DNA of 60,144 bases from positions 1 through 60,144 of the forward strand of contig CAZCSK010000011.1 in the NCBI GenBank assembly GCA_964501265.1, read 5' to 3'. Below the pieces are notes generated by a model. The model saw nothing but the letters and a program-made list of their open reading frames with translations. It was not told the DNA's origin and ran no database searches. The position numbers and the translations under genes are program-made. This document shows, piece after piece, positions 43,325 through 51,594 of this stretch. The DNA is from CAZCSK01 sp964501265. GTDB lineage: Bacteria > Actinomycetota > CADDZG01 > JAHWKV01. Position 1 is the stretch's first letter. Each line of letters begins with the position of its first letter.

Positions 43325-45236
43325 TCTCGTTGAAGTGCAGTACGAACAGACAGGTCGTAGCACTTCGACCAACGCGTCGGGCATGCGTGAGATGCAGGGG
43401 AAGGCGTTCGAGGCGCGCAATAACCAGTACCTGCTGTTGAAGGCGCCGCCTGCCTCGGGAAAGTCGCGGGCGCTGATGTTCCTTGCGCTCGACAAGCTGT
43501 TCAACCAAGGGCTCAAGAAAGTCATCGTGGCGGTACCCGAACGCTCTATCGGTTCCTCTTTCGCCAGCACGAAGCTAACCGAGCACGGCTTCTTCGCGGA
43601 CTGGGTTGTCGAGGACCGCAACAATCTCTGCACACCAGGCGCTGACGAGAGCAAAGTTCAGGCGGTCAGGCGCTTCTTGGAAGGCTCAGACACGGTGCTC
43701 GTGTGCACCCATGCAACCCTCAGGTTCGCGCATGACGCGCTCGATGAGAGCCTGCTGAACGACGTGCTGCTGGCTGTTGACGAGTTCCATCATGTTTCCG
43801 CCGACGAGGGTAGTCGTTTGGGGGAGCTCGTCAGGTCGGTCATGGCCCACACGAACGCGCACATAGTAGCGATGACGGGCTCCTATTTCCGGGGCGATGC
43901 TGTGCCGGTCCTCGAACCAGCGGATGAGGCGCGATTCACCAAGGTCACCTACAACTACTACCAACAACTCAATGGCTACACGTACATGAAGTCGCTCGGG
44001 ATCGGTTACCACTTCTACCAGGGCAAGTACACCGAGGCAGTCCATGAGGTACTCGACACCGACAAGAAGACGATCCTACATATCCCGAACGTTCAATCAG
44101 GTGAGTCCACGAAGGACAAGCATCGTGAGGTTGATGAGATTATCGACAGCTTTGGGGAGGTCGAGTATCAAGACGAAGGGACGGGCGTGCTCTACGTCAA
44201 GCGTACGCGTGACGGGAAGACCATCAAGGTGGCTGACCTCGTTTATGACGAGGAATCACAGCGAAGGAAGATCATGGAATACCTTCGCACGATGGATTCC
44301 CTCGACGACATGGACCTCATCATCGCGCTGGGCATGGCCAAGGAGGGCTTCGACTGGCCCTACTGCGAGCATGCCCTTACGGTGGGATACCGGGGGTCGT
44401 TGACCGAGATCATCCAGATCATCGGGCGCTGCACTCGTGATAGCAGCAACAAGTCGCATTCCCAGTTTACCAACCTGATCGCTCAGCCTGATGTTGGCGA
44501 CGACGAAGTGAAGGTCGCCGTGAACAACATGCTCAAGGCGATCACGGCGTCGCTACTAATGGAACAAGTGGTCGCACCCAACTTCAAGTTCAAAGCAAAG
44601 CGTTCTGGCGACGATCACTCGGACCCCGGCGAGCTGAAGATTAAGGGTTTCAAGGAGCCATCCACCCAGCGAGTGCGGAACGTCATCGAGTCCGACCTCA
44701 ACGACCTGAAGGCTCAGATCCTGCAGGATCAGACGATGTTGAAGGCGATGCCTGGAAACATCGACCCGGAAGTTATGAACAAGGTGCTAATCCCAAAGAT
44801 CATCCGCAAGCGCTACCCGGATATGTCGGAGGAAGAAGTTGAGGAGGTTCGGCAGCACGTCGTCACCGACTCGGTGATAAAGAACGGGGAGATCAAGGAA
44901 GTCGGAGACACGCGGTTCGTCTTGATGGCAGGCAAGTTCGTCAACATCGATGAACTCAACATCGACTTGATCGATTCCGTCAATCCGTTCCAGAGGGCAT
45001 TCGAGATCCTGTCGAAGTCGGTGACCACACATGTACTTCGCCTGATCCAAGAAGCTATCGACACGACCCGGATCGACATCGAGGAACCAGAGGCGCTCAT
45101 CCTTTGGCCGAAGATCCAGGATTTCGTACGCCAACGCGGCGACAGACCGAGCGTACGTTCCGCTGATCCTTTGGAGCGACGCATGGCCGAGGCGTTGCTT
45201 TATCTGCAGAAACAGCGAAGGGAGCAGGGACTGTGA
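43317..45236 (+). CDS. SF2 DEAD/DEAH-like helicase of the methyltransferase cluster
   Basis: A 639-residue protein with Walker A APPASGKS (43-50), DEFHH (155-159) as Walker B, MTGSYF in place of motif III, and QIIGRCTRD (motif VI). EGFDWP precedes motif VI as in restriction-type translocases. The last ~230 residues form a helical extension without recognised domain. It starts at a GTG inside the end of the methyltransferase gene and its stop overlaps the GIY-YIG gene as GTGA, so the three are coupled. It resembles, as far as I recall, YeeB of the Bacillus subtilis yeeABC cluster. A role as DNA translocase coupling recognition to cleavage is inference. Confidence 0.85.
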   Translation: MPNLVEVQYEQTGRSTSTNASGMREMQGKAFEARNNQYLLLKAPPASGKSRALMFLALDKLFNQGLKKVIVAVPERSIGSSFASTKLTEHGFFADWVVEDRNNLCTPGADESKVQAVRRFLEGSDTVLVCTHATLRFAHDALDESLLNDVLLAVDEFHHVSADEGSRLGELVRSVMAHTNAHIVAMTGSYFRGDAVPVLEPADEARFTKVTYNYYQQLNGYTYMKSLGIGYHFYQGKYTEAVHEVLDTDKKTILHIPNVQSGESTKDKHREVDEIIDSFGEVEYQDEGTGVLYVKRTRDGKTIKVADLVYDEESQRRKIMEYLRTMDSLDDMDLIIALGMAKEGFDWPYCEHALTVGYRGSLTEIIQIIGRCTRDSSNKSHSQFTNLIAQPDVGDDEVKVAVNNMLKAITASLLMEQVVAPNFKFKAKRSGDDHSDPGELKIKGFKEPSTQRVRNVIESDLNDLKAQILQDQTMLKAMPGNIDPEVMNKVLIPKIIRKRYPDMSEEEVEEVRQHVVTDSVIKNGEIKEVGDTRFVLMAGKFVNIDELNIDLIDSVNPFQRAFEILSKSVTTHVLRLIQEAIDTTRIDIEEPEALILWPKIQDFVRQRGDRPSVRSADPLERRMAEALLYLQKQRREQGL

Positions 45237-46387
45237 GCATGACCCCCGACAACCTGCGCAAGATGATCGAGCAGGACGAGTTCGGCCTGTTGGAGGTCCC
45301 AGTGGAGCCGCCGCCTATTACGGCACAGGATCGACTACTAGCTGGGTTCAAGGAGATCATGAACTTCGTTGCCGCGCACGGTCGAGAGCCTGCGATCAAC
45401 ACTTCGGACATGGGAGAGAGCAAGCTGGCGATGCGCCTTAGAGCTATCGCGGGAAGTGAAGAGCAGCGTTTAGCTATGAAGGAGTACGACGAGACGAACC
45501 TGCTCCGGGAGCCTGAGCCACCCGCGTCGTTGGAGGAGCTCCTGGCGTCTGACACGAGCGGCCTTCTGGACGAACCTACGAAAGACATCTTCGCCATCCG
45601 CAATGTGCCCAAGATCGTGACGGTCCCCGATAAGATCGCTCAACGCACGACCTGCGAGGACTTCTATCGATTTGAACCGCTCTTCAAGCTATGTCATGCC
45701 GAACTTCAGGCTGGATCGCGCAAGATCGTGGCGTTTCGCAACGAACAGCAGATCCGTGCCGACACCTATTACGTCTTGAAGGGTGCGCTGGTGTATGTGG
45801 CGGAGACCAGCGAGAAAGTAAAAGAGCACGGGCGCATCAATGCCCGGTTGCGGTGCATCTTCGAGAACGGCACCGAAGCAGACTTGCTGCTTCGATCTTT
45901 GTCGAGTCAGTTGTACCGGTTCGGCAAGGGTGTAACGGATACAAATGCCGCCACGCTTGAGGCGATAGGACTTGAACCCGAGACCCCAATGGCCGCGGTT
46001 TACGTGCTTCGCTCGCTGAGTGACGACCCCCAAGTGCAAGAGCTCGCACACCTGCACAAGATCGGGGTGACCAAACGATCCGTGGAAAAACGCACCGCCG
46101 ATGCCTTCAAGCGAACCACCTTCTTGAAAGCACCGGTCGAACTCCTCGCCGAATACGAGGTGCCCGCAGGAGTAGAGAAGAAGATCGAACGCATGCTGCA
46201 TCGTTTGTTCGCCGGTGCTCGATTGGATGTGTGGTTCGAGCGCAACGGGGTGACCGTCGCGGAGGCGAACGAGTGGTTTGCCGTACCGTTGCAAGTTATT
46301 GACGATGCGATTGGCCTAATAGGAACCGGTGCGATCACGAACTACGAGTACGACGTTGATGCCCAAGTCCTAACGTTGCGGTCGTGA
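45233..46387 (+). CDS. GIY-YIG (T5orf172/Mug113-like) nuclease-domain protein
   Basis: A 384-residue protein. The N-terminal 130 residues are acidic and helical, and contain FGLLEVPVEPPPI and a second similar GLLDEPTKDIF, as if for partner binding. A middle domain (about 140-245) precedes the GIY-YIG-type region: VYVLRSLSD (about 256), LHKIGVTKRSVEKRTADAF with Lys276-Ile-Gly and Arg287, VEKKIERMLHRLF with Glu319, and NEWFAVP near 346-352. That is the T5orf172/Mug113 variant. The start is GTG, overlapping the helicase stop; an ATG at 45239 is also possible. It is probably the nuclease of the three-gene system. Confidence 0.8.
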   Translation: MSMTPDNLRKMIEQDEFGLLEVPVEPPPITAQDRLLAGFKEIMNFVAAHGREPAINTSDMGESKLAMRLRAIAGSEEQRLAMKEYDETNLLREPEPPASLEELLASDTSGLLDEPTKDIFAIRNVPKIVTVPDKIAQRTTCEDFYRFEPLFKLCHAELQAGSRKIVAFRNEQQIRADTYYVLKGALVYVAETSEKVKEHGRINARLRCIFENGTEADLLLRSLSSQLYRFGKGVTDTNAATLEAIGLEPETPMAAVYVLRSLSDDPQVQELAHLHKIGVTKRSVEKRTADAFKRTTFLKAPVELLAEYEVPAGVEKKIERMLHRLFAGARLDVWFERNGVTVAEANEWFAVPLQVIDDAIGLIGTGAITNYEYDVDAQVLTLRS

Positions 46388-46493
46388 GGTTCGAGCGCGC
46401 CATTTACCGAACGGCAAAGCCGTTAGACTCGCCCAACTTATCGTCGTCGTTTTAGATATAGACAAACTGGCCTAGAGAAGCCAATATCTCCTC

Positions 46494-47306
46494 GTGAGCG
46501 ATGATGAGAGTGTTCTAGGCGCAGAGACACGCGAAGTCTCTCGGGCCGACGCGAGTCAAGAACAGGCAGCACACGCTCTCGCTCAGTATTGCCAAACCAA
46601 CAACAGCCGTGTGTTTTTCTCCAGGCAGTTAGAGGTTCAATACGAAAATAAATGGTTCCACTGGATCACCAACCGAGCAATACGGCAGTTGGTCGCTTCA
46701 GGCGTCCTAAACAGCGAAACAAGAACTATGTCAACAGGCCAGACGATCCACTTGGTATGGCACAAAGATTATCGGTACCACCGCCGGGAAGCCAACCGTG
46801 TCGTGGGGCTCGTTGAGGAGTACGCCGACCCCAATATCGGTGGTGCCATCGGTCTGCACGGGGAGCTGCTCGTGCTCGAGGGCTTCGCTTCCAGGCAGTT
46901 CGTCATGAAAGGTAGGGAGGCGAACTCCTTCGGTGAACGGGCCTGGACCAACAGTGACCACAATCTTGATTTCATTTTCGAGCGAGATGGGATCGCCTAC
47001 GGTGTAGAAGTGAAAAACACGCTGGGCTATATGGACCATAACGAGCTACTTGTCAAAATCGACCTGTGCCACACACTAGGCATTAGGCCCCTCTTCGCGT
47101 GTCGGATGCTGCCGAAGTCATGGATTAATGAGATCGTTCACGCGGGAGGTTTCGCGCTAATCATGAAGTACCAGCTTTACCCATGGACGCACCGTGAACT
47201 CGCGAAACGTGTCAAGAAAGAGCTCGATCTACCCGTAGACGCCCCACGGAGGTTAAATGAGAGCACCATGGAAAGATTTGTGAGATGGCACGTACGTCAA
47301 CTGTGA
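46494..47306 (+). CDS. PD-(D/E)XK nuclease-like protein
   Basis: A 270-residue protein, starting at GTG. An N-terminal winged-helix-like part (about 25-95, RAIRQLVASGVLN) precedes a restriction-endonuclease fold. GLHGELLVLEG has Glu124, NLDFIFERDG has Asp159, and YGVEVKNTLGY has Glu172 and Lys174. The E...D...ExK arrangement is the PD-(D/E)XK active site and appears complete. It follows the GIY-YIG gene by 106 bases on the same strand, so it may be a fourth member of that system or an independent restriction enzyme. No ribosome site of note is seen. Confidence 0.72.
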   Translation: MSDDESVLGAETREVSRADASQEQAAHALAQYCQTNNSRVFFSRQLEVQYENKWFHWITNRAIRQLVASGVLNSETRTMSTGQTIHLVWHKDYRYHRREANRVVGLVEEYADPNIGGAIGLHGELLVLEGFASRQFVMKGREANSFGERAWTNSDHNLDFIFERDGIAYGVEVKNTLGYMDHNELLVKIDLCHTLGIRPLFACRMLPKSWINEIVHAGGFALIMKYQLYPWTHRELAKRVKKELDLPVDAPRRLNESTMERFVRWHVRQL

Positions 47307-47503
47307 ATTCAAAAATGGATTCACAAGCAACCCCACAAAACCGCAGGTCAGAGGGGTAGCGGAACGCACCTCCATGAATACGTAGTGTCTGGCCGGGCCC
47401 TCATGGCAAACGGGCGATTTAAGGGCTGCTTCCGGCGTTCCCCGATCATTCAGCATTCTTTGGACCCACGACTTGGTCGATCGGTCGGGCAGGTGGATTA
47501 CGG

Positions 47504-47523
47504 CTGTCGGGATTCCCCGACGG
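47504..47523. terminator. Stem-loop between the nuclease gene and the convergent HTH gene
   Basis: CTGTCGGG (47504-47511) pairs with CCCGACGG (47516-47523) over eight positions including one G-U, with an ATTC tetraloop. It lies 198 bases past the nuclease stop and 35 bases past the end of the minus-strand HTH gene, so it more likely terminates the latter. The other 230 bases of this gap show nothing definite. Confidence 0.4.
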
Positions 47524-47557
47524 CACTTGACTATCGAAATCCGCTGTGACGGCAGAC

Positions 47558-47815
47558 CTAACCGGTGTAAGGGATCCACTCCTCCGCTCTTGGGAGCCTC
47601 GCCGTCGGGCGACCGCCGACTGACGGGCCGAAGCGGAGCAGGACATCTACGTCTCGCTGGCGGTACAAGCTACGGCGCCTGATCCCTTGACGAAAAGAGC
47701 GAAGCCTTCCGCGGCTGGTATAGGCGTAAAGAGTTGCGGGCTTCACACCCAATCGGGCCGCGGCCTCTTGGGCAGTCATATATTCCTCGCCTTCGATCTT
47801 GATCCCTGTGGGCAT
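47558..47815 (-). CDS. HTH/excisionase-type DNA-binding protein next to citrate synthase
   Basis: An 85-residue protein. The ATG at 47815 gives MPTGIKIEGEEYMTAQEAAARLGVKPATLYAYTSRGRLRS, a MerR/excisionase-type winged helix-turn-helix, followed by GIRRRSLYRQRDVDVLL. This resembles the N-terminal HTH module that some actinobacterial citrate synthases carry. Here it stands alone and divergent from a CBS-citrate synthase gene, so it may be a split-off module or a local regulator. The 92-base divergent region between them is very AT-rich for this genome. Confidence 0.65.
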   Translation of the reverse strand: MPTGIKIEGEEYMTAQEAAARLGVKPATLYAYTSRGRLRSFRQGIRRRSLYRQRDVDVLLRFGPSVGGRPTARLPRAEEWIPYTG

Positions 47816-47829
47816 GCTGGCTCCTAGCC

Positions 47830-47880
47830 TATAATCAACTATCATCAAGTATAATCTAGTCAAATCAATATATCGGTCCT
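47830..47880. promoter_or_regulatory. AT-rich divergent control region with repeated TATAATC
   Basis: Two identical TATAATC units start at 47830 and 47850, exactly 20 bases apart, with ACTATCAT between them and a further ATATAT at 47870. Two helical turns of spacing suits cooperative binding by a small HTH protein, such as the one encoded on the minus strand here. No pair of -35 and -10 boxes with proper spacing stands out in either direction. Confidence 0.35.
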
Positions 47881-47907
47881 TTGCCCGACAGAGCCTGGGA
47901 GGTTGAC

Positions 47908-48540
47908 TTGGGTGCCCTCGTAACACCAAAGCTCCGAACGGTCGCGGAGATCATGAGCGCTCCCGTGGTGACAGCGTCTTCGTCCGAGACCATCACTAGG
48001 GCTGCTCAACAAATGCGAGAACACTCAGTTGGTTCCGTGGTCGTCGTGGACGGCAAGCGCCCGATTGGCATCCTCACAGAGCGAGACCTGGTCCGCTTAG
48101 CCGCCTCCGGCGCCGAGGCCTCCGCTACCAAGGTTTCTGAGTGGATGACGGGCGAGCCGGAAACGGTCGAACCCTCAACCGACGTCGCGGTTGCATTCCA
48201 GAAACTCGCGGACCGCGGCTTCCGGCACATCCCAGTCGTAGATCGGGGGAAAACTGGAAGGAATTGTGTCGATGCGCGATCTGATGAAGATCGCCCAGAT
48301 CCAGCCGGCCGGAACGATCGCCGCCGACGCCCCTCGTGGCCTGAAGGGAGTGGTGGTCGCGGAGACATCCGTCGGCGATGTGCGCGGAGAAGAAGGTTTT
48401 TTCCACTACCGTCAGTACGACGCCACGGAGCTAGCACGAACACGAACCCTGGAAGACGTTTGGTTTCTTCTTTACGAAGGCCATCTTCCCAGCGGAGCCG
48501 AAAGAGAGAGCTTTGCTCAAGAAGTTCGCTCCCTTCGTGA
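47908..48540 (+). CDS. CBS-domain segment, 5' half of a frame-broken CBS-citrate synthase gene
   Basis: From the TTG at 47908, with a GGGAGG site five bases upstream, the frame encodes two CBS motifs: VAEIMSAPVVTASSSET to GILTERDLVRLA, then VSEWMTGEPETVEPS to FRHIPVVDRGK. The homology stops at about 48252. After that the frame runs on in Arg-rich nonsense to 48540. In the +1-shifted frame the second CBS domain finishes perfectly as LEGIVSMRDLMKIA and continues into citrate synthase. Removing one G from the GGGGG at 48246-48250 restores one continuous protein. The defect is therefore a one-base insertion: a real mutation, a sequencing error, or a slippage site. Confidence 0.75.
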   Translation: MGALVTPKLRTVAEIMSAPVVTASSSETITRAAQQMREHSVGSVVVVDGKRPIGILTERDLVRLAASGAEASATKVSEWMTGEPETVEPSTDVAVAFQKLADRGFRHIPVVDRGKTGRNCVDARSDEDRPDPAGRNDRRRRPSWPEGSGGRGDIRRRCARRRRFFPLPSVRRHGASTNTNPGRRLVSSLRRPSSQRSRKRELCSRSSLPS

Positions 48541-49456
48541 GATCCCATCCACCGTGAGGCAGGTCCTCCCGAATCTCGAGGGGTTGCAGTCCGATGCAAC
48601 CCTCCTCGACTTGCTGCAGGCCGCGTACTCGGTCGCTGTGGCCTCCTTCGGCAGCATTGCCTCACTCGACAGCGACCGTTCGAGTCTTCGCAGCGCGGCC
48701 CTCCGAACCTGCGCGGTAATGCCCACGCTTACGATCGCTCTTCATCGCTTGAGTCAGGGATTGGAACCGGTGGACCCGCACCCTGGGCTGTCGCACGCCG
48801 CCAATTTTCTATACATGCTCACGGACAAGGAACCTCCGCCCGATCAAGCTCGCGCTCTTGAGCAGTATCTGATCCTCACTGCCGATCACGGTTTCAATGC
48901 CTCCATTTTTACGGCACGGGTTATCACTTCGACGGGAGCCAGTCTCGGGTCGGCTGTCGCCGGGGCCCTTGGCGCGCTGTCAGGGCCCCTGCACGGTGGT
49001 GCGCCGAGCCGCGCCCTCGACATGCTCGACGCGATTGGAACTCCGCAAAGGGCCGACTCGTGGATCCGTGCCGCGATTGAGGGCGGGAACCGTCTGATGG
49101 GCTTCGGCCACCCGGTGTATCGCACGACCGACCCGCGTTCAGTCATGCTTCAAGAGATTGCGGAGCGTCTTGGTGGCGAGAGACTCCAGTTTGCCAAGCA
49201 CGTGGAGGCGCGGGCGATTGCCCTTCTCAGCGAACTCAAACCCGGCCGTCGTCTCTATACCAACGTGGAGTTCTACGCTGCGATCGTTCTCGATGCCGCC
49301 GGCCTGCCCCGCGAGATGTTCACGCCGACGTTTGCGTGCAGCCGGGTCATCGGATGGACCGCCCACATCGTCGAGCAAGCGTTGGACAACCGAATCATTC
49401 GGCCGAGCGCCCATTACGTAGGGCCGCCCCCGCCCGAGCCGGTCCCTGCCGGCTAG
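48266..49456 (+). CDS. Citrate synthase (3' part of the CBS-citrate synthase gene)
   Basis: From a GTG at 48266 the frame gives 396 residues: the last strand and helix of a CBS domain, a short linker, then a full citrate synthase fold from GLKGVVVAETSVGDVRGEEG and FFHYRQYDA. Active-site regions are LSHAANFLYML, FGHPVY (catalytic His) and TNVEFYAAIVLD, where Glu stands at the usual Asp position, as I believe occurs in some family members. Citrate or 2-methylcitrate synthase cannot be separated by eye. With the upstream frame repaired it would be a CBS-citrate synthase of about 515 residues, possibly sensing adenine nucleotides. Confidence 0.85.
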   Translation: MSMRDLMKIAQIQPAGTIAADAPRGLKGVVVAETSVGDVRGEEGFFHYRQYDATELARTRTLEDVWFLLYEGHLPSGAERESFAQEVRSLREIPSTVRQVLPNLEGLQSDATLLDLLQAAYSVAVASFGSIASLDSDRSSLRSAALRTCAVMPTLTIALHRLSQGLEPVDPHPGLSHAANFLYMLTDKEPPPDQARALEQYLILTADHGFNASIFTARVITSTGASLGSAVAGALGALSGPLHGGAPSRALDMLDAIGTPQRADSWIRAAIEGGNRLMGFGHPVYRTTDPRSVMLQEIAERLGGERLQFAKHVEARAIALLSELKPGRRLYTNVEFYAAIVLDAAGLPREMFTPTFACSRVIGWTAHIVEQALDNRIIRPSAHYVGPPPPEPVPAG

Positions 49457-49692
49457 AGTCGTCCCTCTAAGAGAGGCGGGTGAGCACGACCCATCGAAGA
49501 GCGCTTGGTGTCGACAAAGGCCGCCGACTCCAGAAGTGGCGCCCCGTCTACCCGCTTGAGACGTCGATTGGATCGACTAGGGTTGGACTTGGAGGTCGAC
49601 GGTTCTGGATCTGGCGGGGACTGGCAAGTTCGAGCGAAGTTCCTTCGGGCGATAGCGAGGTCGCGCACCCCAGATAGGTACGTTCTCTCAAT

Positions 49693-50259
49693 GTGAGACG
49701 ATGGGCTGTGGCGCCACCGACGCTGATCGTCGTCTCCGGTCCGCCGGGTTCCGGCAAGACCACCCTGGCCCACGCGCTTGCGCGTGCGGTCCCTTGTCCC
49801 GCGATCTGTCGTGACGAGATTAGAGAAGGACTTGTGCATGCGCGCGGAGAACGAACGCCGGCAGTGGACGACGATGTCGCTAGACACACGAACGCGGCGT
49901 TCTTCGACGTCATACAACTTCTCCTAGTGAGCGGCGTAACACTCGTCGCCGAGGCGGCGTTCCAGCACAAGCTTTGGGCACCGAAGCTGGAGCCGCTGCG
50001 CGAAACAGTTCGCATGCGCGTGATCCAATGCCGGATCGATAGCGAGCTTGCGCAAGACCGTATAGTGCGACGAAGGGACGATGAACCCATGCGACGGCTT
50101 TCCCATCCCGATGACGAGTTTCTGGCACGGACCAAAAGCGGAGAGATCTCCCTCGGCGCGTTTGAGCCGGTCCGCCTGGACGTGCCGACGCTCTCGGTCG
50201 ACACAAGCGAAGGATATTGTCCTGTGTTCGAGGGCATCCTCACCTTCATTCGCACCTGA
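49693..50259 (+). CDS. P-loop kinase/AAA_33-type protein
   Basis: A 188-residue P-loop protein: VVSGPPGSGKTTLAHAL (Walker A), CRDEIREG shortly after, LVAEAAF as a Walker-B-like strand, and a lid RIDSELAQDRIVRRR. The set matches AAA_33/zeta-toxin-like or gluconate-kinase-like small kinases. The GTG at 49693 or another at 49708 may be the start. No antitoxin-like partner is beside it. It lies 236 bases after citrate synthase and just before a truncated transposase. The gap 49457-49692 shows only a small CCTCT-AAG-AGAGG hairpin near its start. The substrate is unknown. Confidence 0.72.
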   Translation: MRRWAVAPPTLIVVSGPPGSGKTTLAHALARAVPCPAICRDEIREGLVHARGERTPAVDDDVARHTNAAFFDVIQLLLVSGVTLVAEAAFQHKLWAPKLEPLRETVRMRVIQCRIDSELAQDRIVRRRDDEPMRRLSHPDDEFLARTKSGEISLGAFEPVRLDVPTLSVDTSEGYCPVFEGILTFIRT

Positions 50260-50327
50260 ATGCCCATGGCGCTCCATAGGTCATTCGGTGGCACATTCCG
50301 ATGAAGTCGATGTTTGCACAAGGGATC

Positions 50328-51334
50328 CGCGGCAGCTTCTGGATCCCGAGGGGCCGGGGTCATGGACTCACCCCGATTTGAGCCGCCTCATTTACGCGGA
50401 CGGGAAAGTCGTAACTGCCCTTTTCAAAGGCAAGGCCGGCGACAAGCGCGTCAACAAGGAGACCGGCGAAATCAAACAGGTCCGCTACGATCCCGATGCG
50501 GATCTGCACTTTGAGGGCGATGGGGCAACGGCTTTTGGGACGAAGTTTGTGATCGTGGCCGCCCGGACGCAAGACGAACGAGGCCGAATCATCTTGGATG
50601 TCGAGTGGGCTCCCGGAAGGGGGAGTGAGGCGGCTGTGGCGACAGAGTGCTTTGGGCGTCTTGCGCCGCTCATTCCCGGCGCGCAGGGAGTGATCTACGA
50701 CACAGCTCTGCGCGGTGTGCACCATCAGACGCTGTTGCGGGAGCATGGGCTTATTCCGATCAACAAAGTGACCGCAGCCTCGGGCAGCGACAAAACTTCC
50801 GGAAAGAATCCACGGCGCCGCGTCGAGAAGAGTGTCCACATCGAGGACAAGAAACTCGAATTTGAGGATGGATCCCATCGAACACTCAGTCTGTATGCGC
50901 AAGGTGGAGCGGTGGGCCTGGGACAACTTACTGATATCGGTGAAGTCGAGTTCGTCGAGCTTCGTCGCGTGCGCACCCGAAGATTCCAAGACGGGACAGG
51001 GTTGTTTCGCTGGTACAACGACTATTTCGTGCCCGGTGCTAGGACGGTTGTCACCGTGCGTCTTCACGGAAACGAAGAGGACAAAAAGCGCCGGTTCAAT
51101 CGGACCGAAAACGTGAGGCCCATCCCGCCCTCGGATCCAGACTTCCGCGCTCTTCACCGGCGCCGCAATGACGCGGAGTCCATCAACCGCGGTCTTGTTG
51201 ACTCGCTGTACCTCGGCCGGGCCCACAGTGTGGGACACGCGCGCCAGCATGTGAATCTGTTGGGGTACGCGCTGATGGTCAACTCGCTCGCGCTTCATCG
51301 ACATCGACTTCGATCCGAATCGCAGGCCGCTTAG
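50328..51334 (+). pseudogene. Transposase fragment, 5'-truncated copy
   Basis: From about 50333 (LLDPEGPGSWTHPDLSRLIY) to the stop at 51334 this matches the intact transposase at 58502-59914 at well over 90 percent protein identity by eye. It keeps the probable DDE residues: Asp of YADGK, Asp of IYDTALR and Glu of NDAESINRG. The first ~135 codons, including the helix-turn-helix-like N-terminus, are missing, and the frame upstream is unrelated sequence from the kinase region. It is therefore a decayed copy that cannot encode a full enzyme, although its remaining frame is intact. Confidence 0.82.
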
Positions 51335-51354
51335 CCCGCAGCAACAATCCTCTC

Positions 51355-51426
51355 GGAGACTCCCACTCGCCTCCAGACTACGCCCGGCTTCGCCCGGCTC
51401 CGCCTGGAACCTCGCTGGGAGTCTCC
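51355..51426 (+). repeat. Long 3' hairpin of the transposase, copy A
   Basis: GGAGACTCCCA (51355-51365) pairs perfectly with TGGGAGTCTCC (51416-51426) around a 50-base inner region with further CCAG/CTGG pairing. It starts 21 bases after the transposase stop. The intact copy has the equivalent at 59928-59996 with a compensating pair change (G-C here, C-G there), so the structure itself is conserved. Confidence 0.75.
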
Positions 51427-51474
51427 TCTCCGTTTCAGAAAAGACCCAAACCTCCGCTACCATGAACAACGTTA

Positions 51475-51528
51475 GGTTTTCTACCGGGTTTTCTGCATCC
51501 CCCGGGCCCGTGGGGGTGGTAGAAAACC
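51475..51528. repeat. 54-base hairpin at the element/repeat junction
   Basis: GGTTTTCTACC (51475-51485) pairs with GGTAGAAAACC (51518-51528), and inside it CCCCC (51499-51503) pairs with GGGGG (51512-51516) around GGGCCCGT. The right arm lies within the 91-bp repeat and the left arm lies in the transposon-derived side, so the hairpin spans the junction. Confidence 0.65.
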
Positions 51529-51594
51529 CCGTTTGCCCTGGTGGGGCGCTTGTTGCCAACGGTCTTCGGCACGCGAAATCCATCTTTGGGCACG
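51504..51594. repeat. 91-bp imperfect direct repeat, right copy
   Basis: It begins GGGCCCGTGGGGGTGGTAG and matches 37363-37453 with 11 mismatches and no gaps. Its first eight bases are also the first eight bases of the tRNA at 60090. The 15 bases before it equal the 15 bases before that tRNA. Confidence 0.75.

Noticed and set aside
48266..49456. Citrate synthase and the CBS protein as two normal adjacent genes
   Set aside because: The second CBS domain is cut in mid-strand and finishes exactly in the next frame. Two independent genes would not share one domain across a one-base shift.
49453..49917. Minus-strand open frame overlapping the P-loop kinase-like gene
   Set aside because: The plus-strand protein has a clear Walker A and lid; the minus-strand frame has no recognisable feature and appears to be its shadow.
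49693..50259. A zeta-toxin/epsilon-antitoxin module
   Set aside because: There is no small antitoxin gene beside it, and the P-loop sequence fits other small kinases equally well.
50081..51334. A single 417-codon gene starting in the kinase-like gene and running through the transposase
   Set aside because: The first ~80 codons lie in another frame of the kinase-like gene and then in unrelated sequence. Homology to the intact transposase begins only at about 50333, so it is a truncated pseudogene.
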